Of a stretch of 64,000 bases of DNA, positions 40,011 through 47,004 are shown in pieces. Position numbers and translations under genes: made by a program. Each line of letters starts with the position of its first letter. The first letter of the stretch is position 1. The notes beneath the pieces were generated by a model that saw nothing but the letters and a program-made list of their open reading frames with translations, did no database searches and was not told where the DNA came from. Source of the DNA: Virgifigura sp964551315 (lineage in GTDB: Bacteria > Pseudomonadota > Alphaproteobacteria > Dongiales > Dongiaceae). The stretch lies in assembly GCA_964551315.1 (NCBI GenBank), contig CAZKCM010000013.1, forward strand, positions 13,037-77,036. The letters run 5' to 3'.

Positions 40011-40976
40011 ATGCGGAAGGGGCTGATCCTGGCCGGTCTTCTGACCGTCGCCGGGGCGACGGCGGCAGGGGCGGAGACGATCTACGTCTCGAACGAGAAG
40101 AGCAACGACATCACGATCATCGATGGCGCGACGCTGGAGGTGGTGGCGACGGTGCCGGTGGGCATGCGGCCGCGCGGGATCACGCTGAGCCACGACAACA
40201 CGCTGCTCTACATCTGCACCAGCGACGACGACCACATCGAGGTGATGGACCTGGCGAGCCGGAAGGTGGTCCGGACTCTGCCCTCCGGGCCCGACCCGGA
40301 GCTGTTCGTGCTGCACCCGTCGGGCAACCCCTTGTACGTGGCCAACGAGGACAACGCCTTCGTCACCGTGGTCGACGTCGAGAAGGGGCAGGCGGTGGCC
40401 GAGATCCCGGTCGGGGTGGAGCCGGAGGGGATGGGGGTGAGCCCGGACGGGGCGATCCTGGTGAACACCTCCGAGACCTCGAACATGGCGCACTTCATCG
40501 ACACGGAGACGCTGGAGATCGTGGCCAACGTGCTCGTCGGCAGCCGGCCGCGCTACGCGGCGTTCACGGCGGACGGCAGCGAGGTGTGGGTGTCGGCGGA
40601 GATCGGCGGCACGGTGAGCGTGATCGACAGCGACACCAAGGAGATCCTCCACACCATCGAGTTCGCGATTCCCGGCGTGCAGGCGGAGGCGATCCAGCCG
40701 GTCGGGGTGGCCCTGACGGACGACGGGCGCTACGCCTTCGTGGCGCTGGGGCCGGCGAACCGGGTGGCGGTGATCGACCAGAAGAGCTACGAGGTGCTCG
40801 ACTACCTGCTGGTCGGGCAGCGGGTGTGGCAGCTTGCCTTCAACCCTGACCAGAGCCGGCTGTACACGACCAACGGGGTGAGCAACGACGTCTCGGTGAT
40901 CGACGTCGAGGACCTCGAGGTCATCAAGTCCATCACCGTCGGTCAGGCGCCCTGGGGCGTCGTGGTCGCCCCGTAA
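40011..40976 (+). CDS. YVTN-type beta-propeller protein of PQQ-dependent catabolism
   Basis: 321 residues. Signal peptide (LILAGLLTVAGATAAGA) and about seven YVTN repeats: IYVSNEKSNDITIIDGATLEVVATVPVGMRPRGITLSHD, LYICTSDDDHIEVMDLASRKVVRTLPSGPDPELFVLHP, LYVANEDNAFVTVVDVEKGQAVAEIPVGVEPEGMGVSPD and so on. Propellers of this kind accompany the PQQ-linked ABC system; their exact role is not established. AGAGGAGC lies before the ATG. A strong terminator follows, so the ABC ATPase and permease genes that normally come next are missing here. Confidence 0.85.
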   Translation: MRKGLILAGLLTVAGATAAGAETIYVSNEKSNDITIIDGATLEVVATVPVGMRPRGITLSHDNTLLYICTSDDDHIEVMDLASRKVVRTLPSGPDPELFVLHPSGNPLYVANEDNAFVTVVDVEKGQAVAEIPVGVEPEGMGVSPDGAILVNTSETSNMAHFIDTETLEIVANVLVGSRPRYAAFTADGSEVWVSAEIGGTVSVIDSDTKEILHTIEFAIPGVQAEAIQPVGVALTDDGRYAFVALGPANRVAVIDQKSYEVLDYLLVGQRVWQLAFNPDQSRLYTTNGVSNDVSVIDVEDLEVIKSITVGQAPWGVVVAP

Positions 40977-41000
40977 CGCCACCGATCGCCAGGACCACCG

Positions 41001-41045
41001 AACGGGCGCCGACGGCCGCAACCCGGCCGCCGGCGCCCGTTTCCT
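41001..41045 (+). terminator. strong terminator after the PQQ-associated pair
   Basis: Arms AACGGGCGCCG (41001-41011) and CGGCGCCCGTT (41031-41041) pair perfectly over eleven bases, with an inner GGCCG/CGGCC extending the stem, then TTCCTTCT. It lies 24 bp after the propeller stop. Confidence 0.8.
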
Positions 41046-41171
41046 TCTCGACGCGCACGGCGGCGCTCAACGCGGCTGGACCGGTCGGCACGGCGAAGCG
41101 CTGCCGGGGTACATCCAGGCCCCGCTGGTCCCTTGAGATATGGGGGCCCGCATGCGTCGGCGGGGTCTCGG

Positions 41172-41675
41172 TCAGTCCGGGAGAAGCGGGGCGACGATGA
41201 GCGCCGCAACGTACAAGCCGATGCCGAACGAAATGTGAGTCGCGAGGCTTCGAAGGCGCGCGATGTTCGGCCGCGGAGTCTTGCGCGCGGCGATCCCGGC
41301 ACCCATGCCCGGCTGCAGGATGAGGAACGGCGCCGCGACGGTCGCGATGCCGAGGAGGATCGCCGGGCCGGGCGTCGGTTCGTGCACCCACTCGACACCC
41401 CACAGGGCGAGCAGCAGGCCGGCGAAGGCGACCCCGACCGCATAGTGCGTGAGCCAGCCGAGCGCGGCTTCGCCTCTGATGGCCGGTGCGGCGGCGATGC
41501 TCTCGTGCGAGAACCGGCCGCGCCACAGATGGCCGATCCAGCGGCCGACCAACGCATAGTTCAGCGGCCGCACCCCCAGAAGGCGCTTCTGCAACGCGGC
41601 CAGCATGTCCATGAAGAGCGTGGCGCCGGCTCCGATCAGGAGCGCGGCGATGCCGAATGAAAGCGCGGCATTCAT
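41172..41675 (-). CDS. DUF2938-family membrane protein
   Basis: 167 residues with four membrane spans. ALSFGIAALLIGAGATLFMDMLAALQKRLLGVRPLNYALVGRWIGHLWRGRFSHESIA and GEAALGWLTHYAVGVAFAGLLLALWG match the DUF2938 family, whose function is unknown. The ATG at 41675 is where the family begins; a frame reading much further upstream is spurious. It is divergent from a MerR-type regulator, a pairing that suggests the regulator controls it. Confidence 0.8.
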   Translation of the reverse strand: MNAALSFGIAALLIGAGATLFMDMLAALQKRLLGVRPLNYALVGRWIGHLWRGRFSHESIAAAPAIRGEAALGWLTHYAVGVAFAGLLLALWGVEWVHEPTPGPAILLGIATVAAPFLILQPGMGAGIAARKTPRPNIARLRSLATHISFGIGLYVAALIVAPLLPD

Positions 41676-41874
41676 CCTCTGTCTCCCGCACGTTGTCCTT
41701 GTAAGGCGGACCCGGACTTCGCGGTCCGCTCGACGACGGTCACGTCTGGCGCATTCTGGTTGGACACGGGCCTTCTCCAGGATGGGAGCGCACGCCCGAC
41801 GTCCGGGCGGACGCGGCGCGGCGATTCGGTCGGCGCGCCTTGCCTCGGCCGGCGGGCGATGCGAGCATGCCAGT

Positions 41875-41888
41875 TCAAGTGAACTTGA
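41875..41888 (+). promoter_or_regulatory. palindromic operator of the MerR-type regulator
   Basis: TCAAGT-GA-ACTTGA, a perfect dyad, ending 8 bp before the ATG at 41897. MerR-family proteins bind such dyads in their own promoter regions. Its place in the divergent control region of the regulator and the DUF2938 gene suggests joint control. Confidence 0.5.
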
Positions 41889-41896
41889 GGTCAAGC

Positions 41897-42370
41897 ATGA
41901 CGTTGATCGACATCGCCGAGGTCGCGCGGAGGTCCGGCGTTCCCGCCTCGACCCTGCGGTTTTACGACGAAAAGGGGCTGATCCGGGCGGTGGGGCGGCG
42001 CGGAATGCGCCGGCTGTTCGACCCCGGCGTGCTCGAGCGCCTGGCCCTGATCGCGCTTGGGCGGAAAGCCGGTTTCTCGCTCGAGGAGATCGGCGCCATG
42101 TTCGCCCCGGACGGCCGCCCTCGGATCGACCGCGGGCAACTGGCCGCCAAGGCGGGCGAACTCGATCGAACGATCCGGAAGCTCGTTGCCCTGCGCGACG
42201 GCTTGCTCCACGCGGCGAAGTGCCCGGCCCCGAGCCACATGGAATGCCCGACCTTCCGCCGGATGCTCCGCCTCGCGAGCGCCGACCAGGCGCGGAGGCG
42301 GTCGAAGCGTCCGCCCTCACCGGTTGAGGCCCCGCCGGTCCGCCAACGCGCGAGAAGGGGCGAGCGGTAA
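41897..42370 (+). CDS. MerR-family transcriptional regulator
   Basis: 157 residues. N-terminal winged helix MTLIDIAEVARRSGVPASTLRFYDEKGLIRAVGRRGMRRLFDPGVLERLALIALGRKAGFSLEEIGAMFA is a typical MerR DNA-binding domain. The C-terminal helix ends with two Cys (AAKCPAPSHMECPTFRRML), which could sense metal or redox state. The ATG at 41897 (TGAGGT upstream) is preferred to ATG 41867, which would put the operator dyad inside the gene. Divergent from the DUF2938 gene. Confidence 0.85.
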   Translation: MTLIDIAEVARRSGVPASTLRFYDEKGLIRAVGRRGMRRLFDPGVLERLALIALGRKAGFSLEEIGAMFAPDGRPRIDRGQLAAKAGELDRTIRKLVALRDGLLHAAKCPAPSHMECPTFRRMLRLASADQARRRSKRPPSPVEAPPVRQRARRGER

Positions 42371-42383
42371 TCGGTCCGGCTTA

Positions 42384-42813
42384 GAACACCTAACAAAACC
42401 TGGACAGGCGGCTATCGTGCCCTACCTGTGGGGGCATGGCAGCACCGCTTGTTTCCGATGACCTCTGGGCGGTGGTGGCGCCGTTGCTGCAACCCAAACG
42501 TCCCAAACCCAAAGGCGGCCGGCCGCGCCAGCGCCCGGCCAAGCTGCACGGTGACAAGGCCTACGATCATCGCTTCTGCCGGCGTGCCTGCCGACGCCGG
42601 CACATCGCGCCGCGGATCGCCCGCCGCGGCCTCGACAGCAGCGAACGGCTCGGCCGCCACCGCTGGGTGGCCGAGCGCACGCTGGCTTGGCTCAACCGTT
42701 TCCGCCGGCTCACCATCCGCTATGAACGCCGCGCCGATATCCATCAGGCCGTCCTCACCCTCGGCTGCTGCATGATCTGCTTCCGACAGCTCCAGCGGTT
42801 CTGTTAGGCGCTC
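42384..42813 (+). mobile_element. internally deleted IS5-type insertion sequence
   Basis: 430 bp bounded by imperfect inverted repeats of about 18 bp (left GAACACCTAACAAAACC, right, read inward, GAGCGCCTAACAGAACC; 14 of 17 match) and a 3-bp direct repeat TTA on each side (42381-42383, 42814-42816). The single frame inside is a shortened transposase. Full elements of this type are about twice as long, so this is a non-autonomous copy. Confidence 0.8.
42436..42807 (+). pseudogene. IS5-family transposase with internal in-frame deletion
   Basis: 123 residues. The N-terminus PLVSDDLWAVVAPLLQPKRPKPKGGRPR is that of an IS5-family transposase. It runs directly into the C-terminal part RPAKLHGDKAYDHRFCRRACRRRHIAPRIARRG and ERLGRHRWVAERTLAWLNRFRRL. 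The second Asp (GDKAYD) and the Glu (VAERT) of the DDE triad remain, but the central region with the first Asp, roughly 130 residues, is absent. The join lies in the Gly-Arg-Pro-rich stretch that is present at both borders in full-length relatives. It cannot be an active enzyme. Confidence 0.82.
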
Positions 42814-42875
42814 TTAACGCACGACCGCCGCTTCGCAGGGCCAGAGGCGCCGAGGGTCGAGAAGGCGACCGCGGG

Positions 42876-42909
42876 GGCGTGAGCGCGGACCTTCGCCCGC
42901 GCTCACGCC
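42876..42909 (-). terminator. 13-bp perfect hairpin after the C80-like gene
   Basis: GGCGTGAGCGCGG and CCGCGCTCACGCC pair perfectly around an 8-base loop, 20 bp past the stop of the peptidase gene on the minus strand. There is no T-run, but this is one of the most stable stems in the window. Confidence 0.5.
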
Positions 42910-42929
42910 TGTCGCGGCGAACCGGAAAG

Positions 42930-43634
42930 TCAGGCGAGTAGGTCGGCGACAGCCGCCAGCACCGCGTCCTCGCCATAAAGCACCCAGCGGCGCACCTGCA
43001 ACGGGCCTTTCCAGTCATAGGCCAGCTTCGATCGTGGTCGGTGATGCATATGGGCAATGCCTTCTTTGTTGGCCCCGGTGGTCTTTGCCCCGGCAACAAA
43101 GCCGGCACCGGCCTTCTGCTTCACTATGACCCGAAACACCCGGGCATAGACGACGGTTCGGACGCCCTGCTCCCCCAAGCGCCGATGGAACTTGGACGCG
43201 AAGCTGTCGGCCGCGTGCTCGAACATCAAGCCGTTCGGCCCCATCGTTCGGAAATCGTCGTCGGCCGTCAGCTGCTCGGTGCTGTCGGCTACGGAGGCAT
43301 CCTGCCCGGCGCGGCAAGCGCATATGCTGATGAGACCGACCTTTTTGAGCCCGCAGGAAACGAGGGTGTCGGCCCATTCCTGCCAGCCTATGCCGCCAAC
43401 CGTCTGCTTGGTCGCATTGCCATGCCCTCTGACATAGAGGCGCGAATTTTCATCCAGCTTTTCCAAATGTCTGCGCAGGGTCGCCAATGCCGTGGGTTTG
43501 CGGTCTTTCCCTCCCGGGAAGACGACGATCGGTATGGGCTGCTTGCCACCCTTGTTCGCCAGCATGGCCGACCCGACCGCTATCGTATTGTCGGCATTCG
43601 CATGCACGATTAGTTCCGTGGAATATTTCGCCAC
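42930..43634 (-). CDS. stand-alone C80-like (clan CD, caspase-fold) cysteine peptidase candidate
   Basis: 234 residues, not recognised as a named protein. RLYVRGHGNATKQTVGGIGWQEWADTL gives a His (71) in a GHG motif, and KKVGLISICACRAGQD gives Cys 105/107 after a hydrophobic strand. This is the His...Cys spacing of clan CD peptidases and close in pattern to the MARTX-type C80 domain, where VGHG and ISIVGC are used. ADSFASKFHRRLGEQGVRTVVYARVFRVIV also fits that fold. No signal peptide, membrane span or toxin repeats are present. GTG start at 43634 with AAGGGGAAC upstream. The upstream flank is markedly AT-richer than its surroundings and an IS remnant is close, so it was probably acquired. Activity is inferred. 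Confidence 0.6.
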   Translation of the reverse strand: MAKYSTELIVHANADNTIAVGSAMLANKGGKQPIPIVVFPGGKDRKPTALATLRRHLEKLDENSRLYVRGHGNATKQTVGGIGWQEWADTLVSCGLKKVGLISICACRAGQDASVADSTEQLTADDDFRTMGPNGLMFEHAADSFASKFHRRLGEQGVRTVVYARVFRVIVKQKAGAGFVAGAKTTGANKEGIAHMHHRPRSKLAYDWKGPLQVRRWVLYGEDAVLAAVADLLA

Positions 43635-43652
43635 CGCGCTGTTCCCCTTCCC

Positions 43653-44169
43653 CTACTTCGGACAGTTCGCCAAGGGTAGAGGGAAATACAAAGGGGAATC
43701 AAGGAATTGTACAGCGCTTTGCTTCTCTATACTCGGCGCGCCTCTGGGAGCGCAGCCCGCGTGACGGACCGGAACGAGCGCAGGGGCCGGCGCTCGGCTC
43801 AGGATTGCGAAGCCTCCCCGATCACCCGCGCGCCAGGCCGCGATCTGCCGGGCGGCCTCGCGCTCGAGGCTCGGCGCCGCCGCGGCGAGGGCGGTGCGCA
43901 GGTAGGAGCGGGCCAGCCCCTGATCGGCGGCCCGCCGGCACCATTCCAACGACAGCCGGTAATCGAGGGGCCGGTCGACCCCCGTGTAGTAGCAGGTCGC
44001 GAGGCTGTGCTGCGCGGCGGCAAGCCCGGCCCTTCGCCGCGGTCTCGAACAGGTCGCAGGCCCGGACGGGGTCGGAGGCGGCGCGCGCCTCTTCGCCGGC
44101 GCGAAACGCGGCCGGCGCCTCGTCGGCGCCGGCCGAAGACACGCGCAAACGTCTCTTGATCCCGATCAT
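43653..44169 (-). pseudogene. Sel1-repeat protein gene with frameshift
   Basis: Two minus-strand frames together encode one Sel1-like repeat: ACDLFETAAKG, then, after a one-base shift in the run GCCCGGCCC (44024-44032), GLAAAQHSLATCYYTGVD and YRLSLEWCRRAADQGLARSYLRTAL. The ATG at 44169 is 33 bp after the fliP stop, so it was the last gene of fliO-fliP. The C-terminal tail after about 43740 (IEKQSAVQFLDSPLYFPLPL) is read from AT-rich DNA and is unlike Sel1, so the end may have been replaced by the incoming segment. The shift could also be a sequencing error. Confidence 0.7.
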
Positions 44170-44202
44170 GTGGATTGCTCCGGAGCCCCGGGGCGCGAGG
44201 CG

Positions 44203-44964
44203 TCACCCTCCGCCGAAGCTGCGGATCAGGCTGCCGGAGACGAGGTACCAGCCGTCCACCAGGACGAAGAAGATCAGCTTGAAGGGCAGGGAGATCATCA
44301 CCGGCGGCAGCATCATCATGCCCATCGACATGAGCACCGAGGCGACGACCATGTCGATGACGATGAATGGCACGAACAGGAGAAAGCCGATCTCGAAGGC
44401 GCGGCGCAACTCGGAGATCATGAAGGCGGGGACGAGGACGGTGAGGGACACCTCGTCGGGGCTCTCGGGGCGCTCGGCCCTGGCCATGTCGACGAACATC
44501 GCGAGATCCTTCTCGCGGACGTTGTGCATCATGAAGGCGTGGAACGGCTTCGATGCGCGGCTGAACGCCTCGTCGATCTCGATCTCGGCGCCGACCAGCG
44601 GGCGGATGCCGTCGTCGTAGGCCTTGGTGAACACCGGCGCCATGACGAATGCGGTGAGAAACAGGGCAAGCGAGATGATGACGGCGTTGGGCGGCGACTG
44701 CTGGACACCGAGGGCTGTGCGCAAAAGCGACAGGACCACCACGATCCGCGTGAACGAGGTGACCATGACGAGGATCGAGGGGGCGAGGCTCAGGACGGTG
44801 ATCAGGGCAATGATCTGGATCGCCCGCTCGGTGACGCCGGTGCCACCGTCGAGGCTGATCGAGATCTCCTGGGCCGACGCGGCATCGCCGCTCACCGCGG
44901 CGGCGGCGGTAAGCATCAGCAGGGGGAACAGTCGCTTGAGGGGTCCGGCAACCCGGCTCCGCAT
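44203..44964 (-). CDS. fliP: flagellar export apparatus protein FliP
   Basis: 253 residues, standard length. A signal peptide (LFPLLMLTAAAAVSGDAASA) is followed by ISISLDGGTGVTERAIQIIALITVLSLAPSILVMVTSFTRIVVVLSLLRTALGVQQSPPNAVIISLALFLTAFVMAP, the core of FliP. The second half has LTVLVPAFMISELRRAFEIGFLLFVPFIVIDMVVASVLMSMGMMMLPPVMISLPFKLIFFVLVDGWYLV. It forms the export gate with FliQ and FliR, encoded nearby on the other strand. ATG 44964 is 5 bp after the fliO stop. Confidence 0.97.
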   Translation of the reverse strand: MRSRVAGPLKRLFPLLMLTAAAAVSGDAASAQEISISLDGGTGVTERAIQIIALITVLSLAPSILVMVTSFTRIVVVLSLLRTALGVQQSPPNAVIISLALFLTAFVMAPVFTKAYDDGIRPLVGAEIEIDEAFSRASKPFHAFMMHNVREKDLAMFVDMARAERPESPDEVSLTVLVPAFMISELRRAFEIGFLLFVPFIVIDMVVASVLMSMGMMMLPPVMISLPFKLIFFVLVDGWYLVSGSLIRSFGGG

Positions 44965-44969
44965 GGATG

Positions 44970-45878
44970 TCAGCGCTCCTCGCGGGGCCTGATGCTGCCG
45001 GGATCGGCGCGGCGATCGACGTCGCGCGGATCCGGCCGGTCGGGTTCGCGCGGCTCGTGGCGGTCGGCATAGGGCCGCCGCCGCGGGTAGTCGCCGTCGT
45101 CGTCGGGCAACGGCCGGCGGCGGCCGAAGCGGTCGTCCTCGATGTCGTCGCGTACCGGCCTGCGGTCCGGGTCCGGCTCCGGCGCCTCGGGCCACCGCCG
45201 TTGCGGCGGCACGCGGCGCGGCCGGTCATCCTCGGGCCACAGCCGATCGTCCTCGTAGGCGTCGTCGTGATCGCGCGGCGGGGGAGCCGGCTCGAAATCC
45301 TCGTCCAGCGGCGGCTGGCGGGTGTCGATGCGATCGTCCTCCGGCGCCGGCATCTCGTACCGGTCGTCGGGCCGGCCAGGGCGGGCTTCGGGTGCCGGCT
45401 CCATCCGTTCGGGCGGGAGGTCCGGGGACAACTGCGGCTCGGGTGCTGACTCGCGGGGCGTCGGCCGCAGCTGCGGTTCCAGCCGCCTCGGCGGCGCCGG
45501 CTCCGGCCGCCGCGGCGGCGGCCCGACGCGGTCGACGGGCGGCGGGACCGGAGCGAGGCCGACGTCGGGTGCGCGGGGTGCCGCCTCGAGGCGCGGTTCG
45601 TCGTGCGCCGGCTCGCGCGTCGCGCCGATGCCGGACTCGACCACCACGTCCTGCGGGCCGCCGATCAGCAACAGGTGCTCGACGTTGTCGCGGCGGATGA
45701 GGACGAGGCGGCGCTTCTTGTCGACGAAGGCGAACTCGAGCACGCCGAGGCGATGTCCGCGGCGGCCGCGGCCGCCGCCGCCGGCGCCGAACCTCTGCAA
45801 CAGCCAGAACAGGATTCCGATCAGAGCGAGGACCAGCACCAGCGCCAGCCCGATCTGCGTTATCTGGTTGATCTCCAT
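44970..45878 (-). CDS. fliO: FliO-like export protein with a long charged tail
   Basis: 302 residues. The first 95 are FliO-like: a membrane span (ITQIGLALVLVLALIGILFWLLQRFG) and the small cytoplasmic domain RLGVLEFAFVDKKRRLVLIRRDNVEHLLLIGGPQDVVVESGIG. The remaining 200 residues are Pro/Arg/Asp/Glu-rich and almost certainly unstructured, which is far longer than the usual FliO tail. FliO helps FliP complexes assemble. ATG 45878 chosen at the family start. Divergent from flgB, with a CtrA-type box at 45945-45959. Confidence 0.85.
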   Translation of the reverse strand: MEINQITQIGLALVLVLALIGILFWLLQRFGAGGGGRGRRGHRLGVLEFAFVDKKRRLVLIRRDNVEHLLLIGGPQDVVVESGIGATREPAHDEPRLEAAPRAPDVGLAPVPPPVDRVGPPPRRPEPAPPRRLEPQLRPTPRESAPEPQLSPDLPPERMEPAPEARPGRPDDRYEMPAPEDDRIDTRQPPLDEDFEPAPPPRDHDDAYEDDRLWPEDDRPRRVPPQRRWPEAPEPDPDRRPVRDDIEDDRFGRRRPLPDDDGDYPRRRPYADRHEPREPDRPDPRDVDRRADPGSIRPREER

Positions 45879-45944
45879 CGGCTCCGATCTCCGCCTGGCG
45901 CCGGGTGCCGGCCAATCATTGGGCACAAATTGCCTAGCATAAGG

Positions 45945-45959
45945 CTAACGAATCGTTAA
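45945..45959 (-). promoter_or_regulatory. CtrA-type box upstream of fliO
   Basis: Read on the minus strand: TTAA-CGATTCG-TTAG, one mismatch from TTAA-N7-TTAA. Centred 74 bp before the fliO ATG, the right place for a CtrA-activated promoter. Confidence 0.55.
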
Positions 45960-46007
45960 AGGCCGCAGAAATGCTGGAAATTCAAGGTTAACCAAATCCT
46001 ACCAGAA

Positions 46008-46022
46008 TTAACGTTCCATTTA
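46008..46022 (+). promoter_or_regulatory. CtrA-type box upstream of flgB
   Basis: TTAA-CGTTCCA-TTTA followed by CCAAT, one mismatch from TTAA-N7-TTAA. Centred 99 bp before the flgB ATG. Another TTAACC half site lies at 45988-45993, so the divergent fliO/flgB region is rich in such half sites. Confidence 0.5.
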
Positions 46023-46113
46023 CCAATCAATACCAGATTGAGACCGAGGGGCGGCCGGAAAAGCACGTGCCGGTGGCGATGCCCTCGATGCCGGGCAAGG
46101 CCTGGGGGGAGCC

Positions 46114-46530
46114 ATGTCACTCACCGACATTCCCGTATTCGACGTGCTGCGCACGAAGATGCGCTGGCACCAGGTGCGCCAGGGCGTCCTCGCCGAGAAC
46201 GTCGCCAATGCCGACACGCCCGGCTACCGGGCGCGGGAGCTCGCGACGCCGCGGTTCGAGGAACTGGTGAGCGGGGCGGAGGGACGTGCCACGGTCGCCG
46301 CGGTGACCACCGACGCGGCCCACATCGCACCGGCGGCGGCACGGCGGTCGGGCGACGGGTTCGACGTCAAGAAGGCGGACGGCTGGGAGACCACGCCGTC
46401 GGGCAACGCGGTGGTCCTCGAGGAGGAAATGATGAAGCTTGCCGCCAACCAGATGGACCACCAGGCCGCGGTGTCGCTGTACCGCAAGTCGATCGGCCTG
46501 ATCCGCATGGCGCTCGGCCGGCCCGAGTAG
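46114..46530 (+). CDS. flgB: proximal rod protein FlgB
   Basis: 138 residues. SLTDIPVFDVLRTKMRWHQVRQGVLAENVANADTPGYRARELATPRFEEL is the family N-terminus and VVLEEEMMKLAANQMDHQAAVSLYRKSIGLIRMALGRPE the C-terminus. FlgB is the first rod subunit joined to the MS ring through FliE. First gene of the flgB-flgC-fliE-fliQ-fliR-flhB operon. Confidence 0.96.
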   Translation: MSLTDIPVFDVLRTKMRWHQVRQGVLAENVANADTPGYRARELATPRFEELVSGAEGRATVAAVTTDAAHIAPAAARRSGDGFDVKKADGWETTPSGNAVVLEEEMMKLAANQMDHQAAVSLYRKSIGLIRMALGRPE

Positions 46531-46561
46531 CGACCACGGCACGCACACAGGAGCCTGATCC

Positions 46562-46972
46562 ATGGACCTCAAGACCAGCATTGCCATCGCCGCCTCCGGC
46601 CTCAAGGCGCAAAGCGGGCGGATGCGGGTGATCGCGGAGAACCTGGCCAACGCCAACTCGACGGCCAACGGCCCCGACGGCGAACCGTTCAGGCGCCGGC
46701 TGGTGAGCTTCCAGAGCGTCTACAGCCGGGCGCTCGGCGCCCACGAGGTCCGCCTCGGGCGGGTGCAGTTCGACCAGTCTGACTTCGTCCGCCGCTACGA
46801 GCCCGGCCATCCGGCGGCCGACGAGAATGGCTACGTGGAGATGCCGAACGTCAACCCGATGATCGAGATGATGGACATGCGGCAGGCGCAGCGCAGCTAC
46901 GAGGCGAACCTCAACGTGGTGCAGGCGTCGCGGCGGATGGCGCTCGCCACCATCGACATCATCAACATCTGA
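46562..46972 (+). CDS. flgC: proximal rod protein FlgC
   Basis: 136 residues, standard length. MDLKTSIAIAASGLKAQSGRMRVIAENLANANSTANGPDGEPFRRRLVSFQ and the C-terminal YVEMPNVNPMIEMMDMRQAQRSYEANLNVVQASRRMALATIDII are the family signatures. It is a proximal rod subunit exported with FlgB and FliE, whose genes flank it. It begins 31 bp after flgB. Confidence 0.97.
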   Translation: MDLKTSIAIAASGLKAQSGRMRVIAENLANANSTANGPDGEPFRRRLVSFQSVYSRALGAHEVRLGRVQFDQSDFVRRYEPGHPAADENGYVEMPNVNPMIEMMDMRQAQRSYEANLNVVQASRRMALATIDIINI

Positions 46973-47004
46973 CGCCGGCTGGCGGCTGATCGAGGAGGAC
47001 AGCG

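Noticed and set aside
42930..43634. C80-like gene as part of a large RTX/MARTX toxin
   Set aside because: No repeats, secretion signal or long toxin frame on either side; the protein stands alone.
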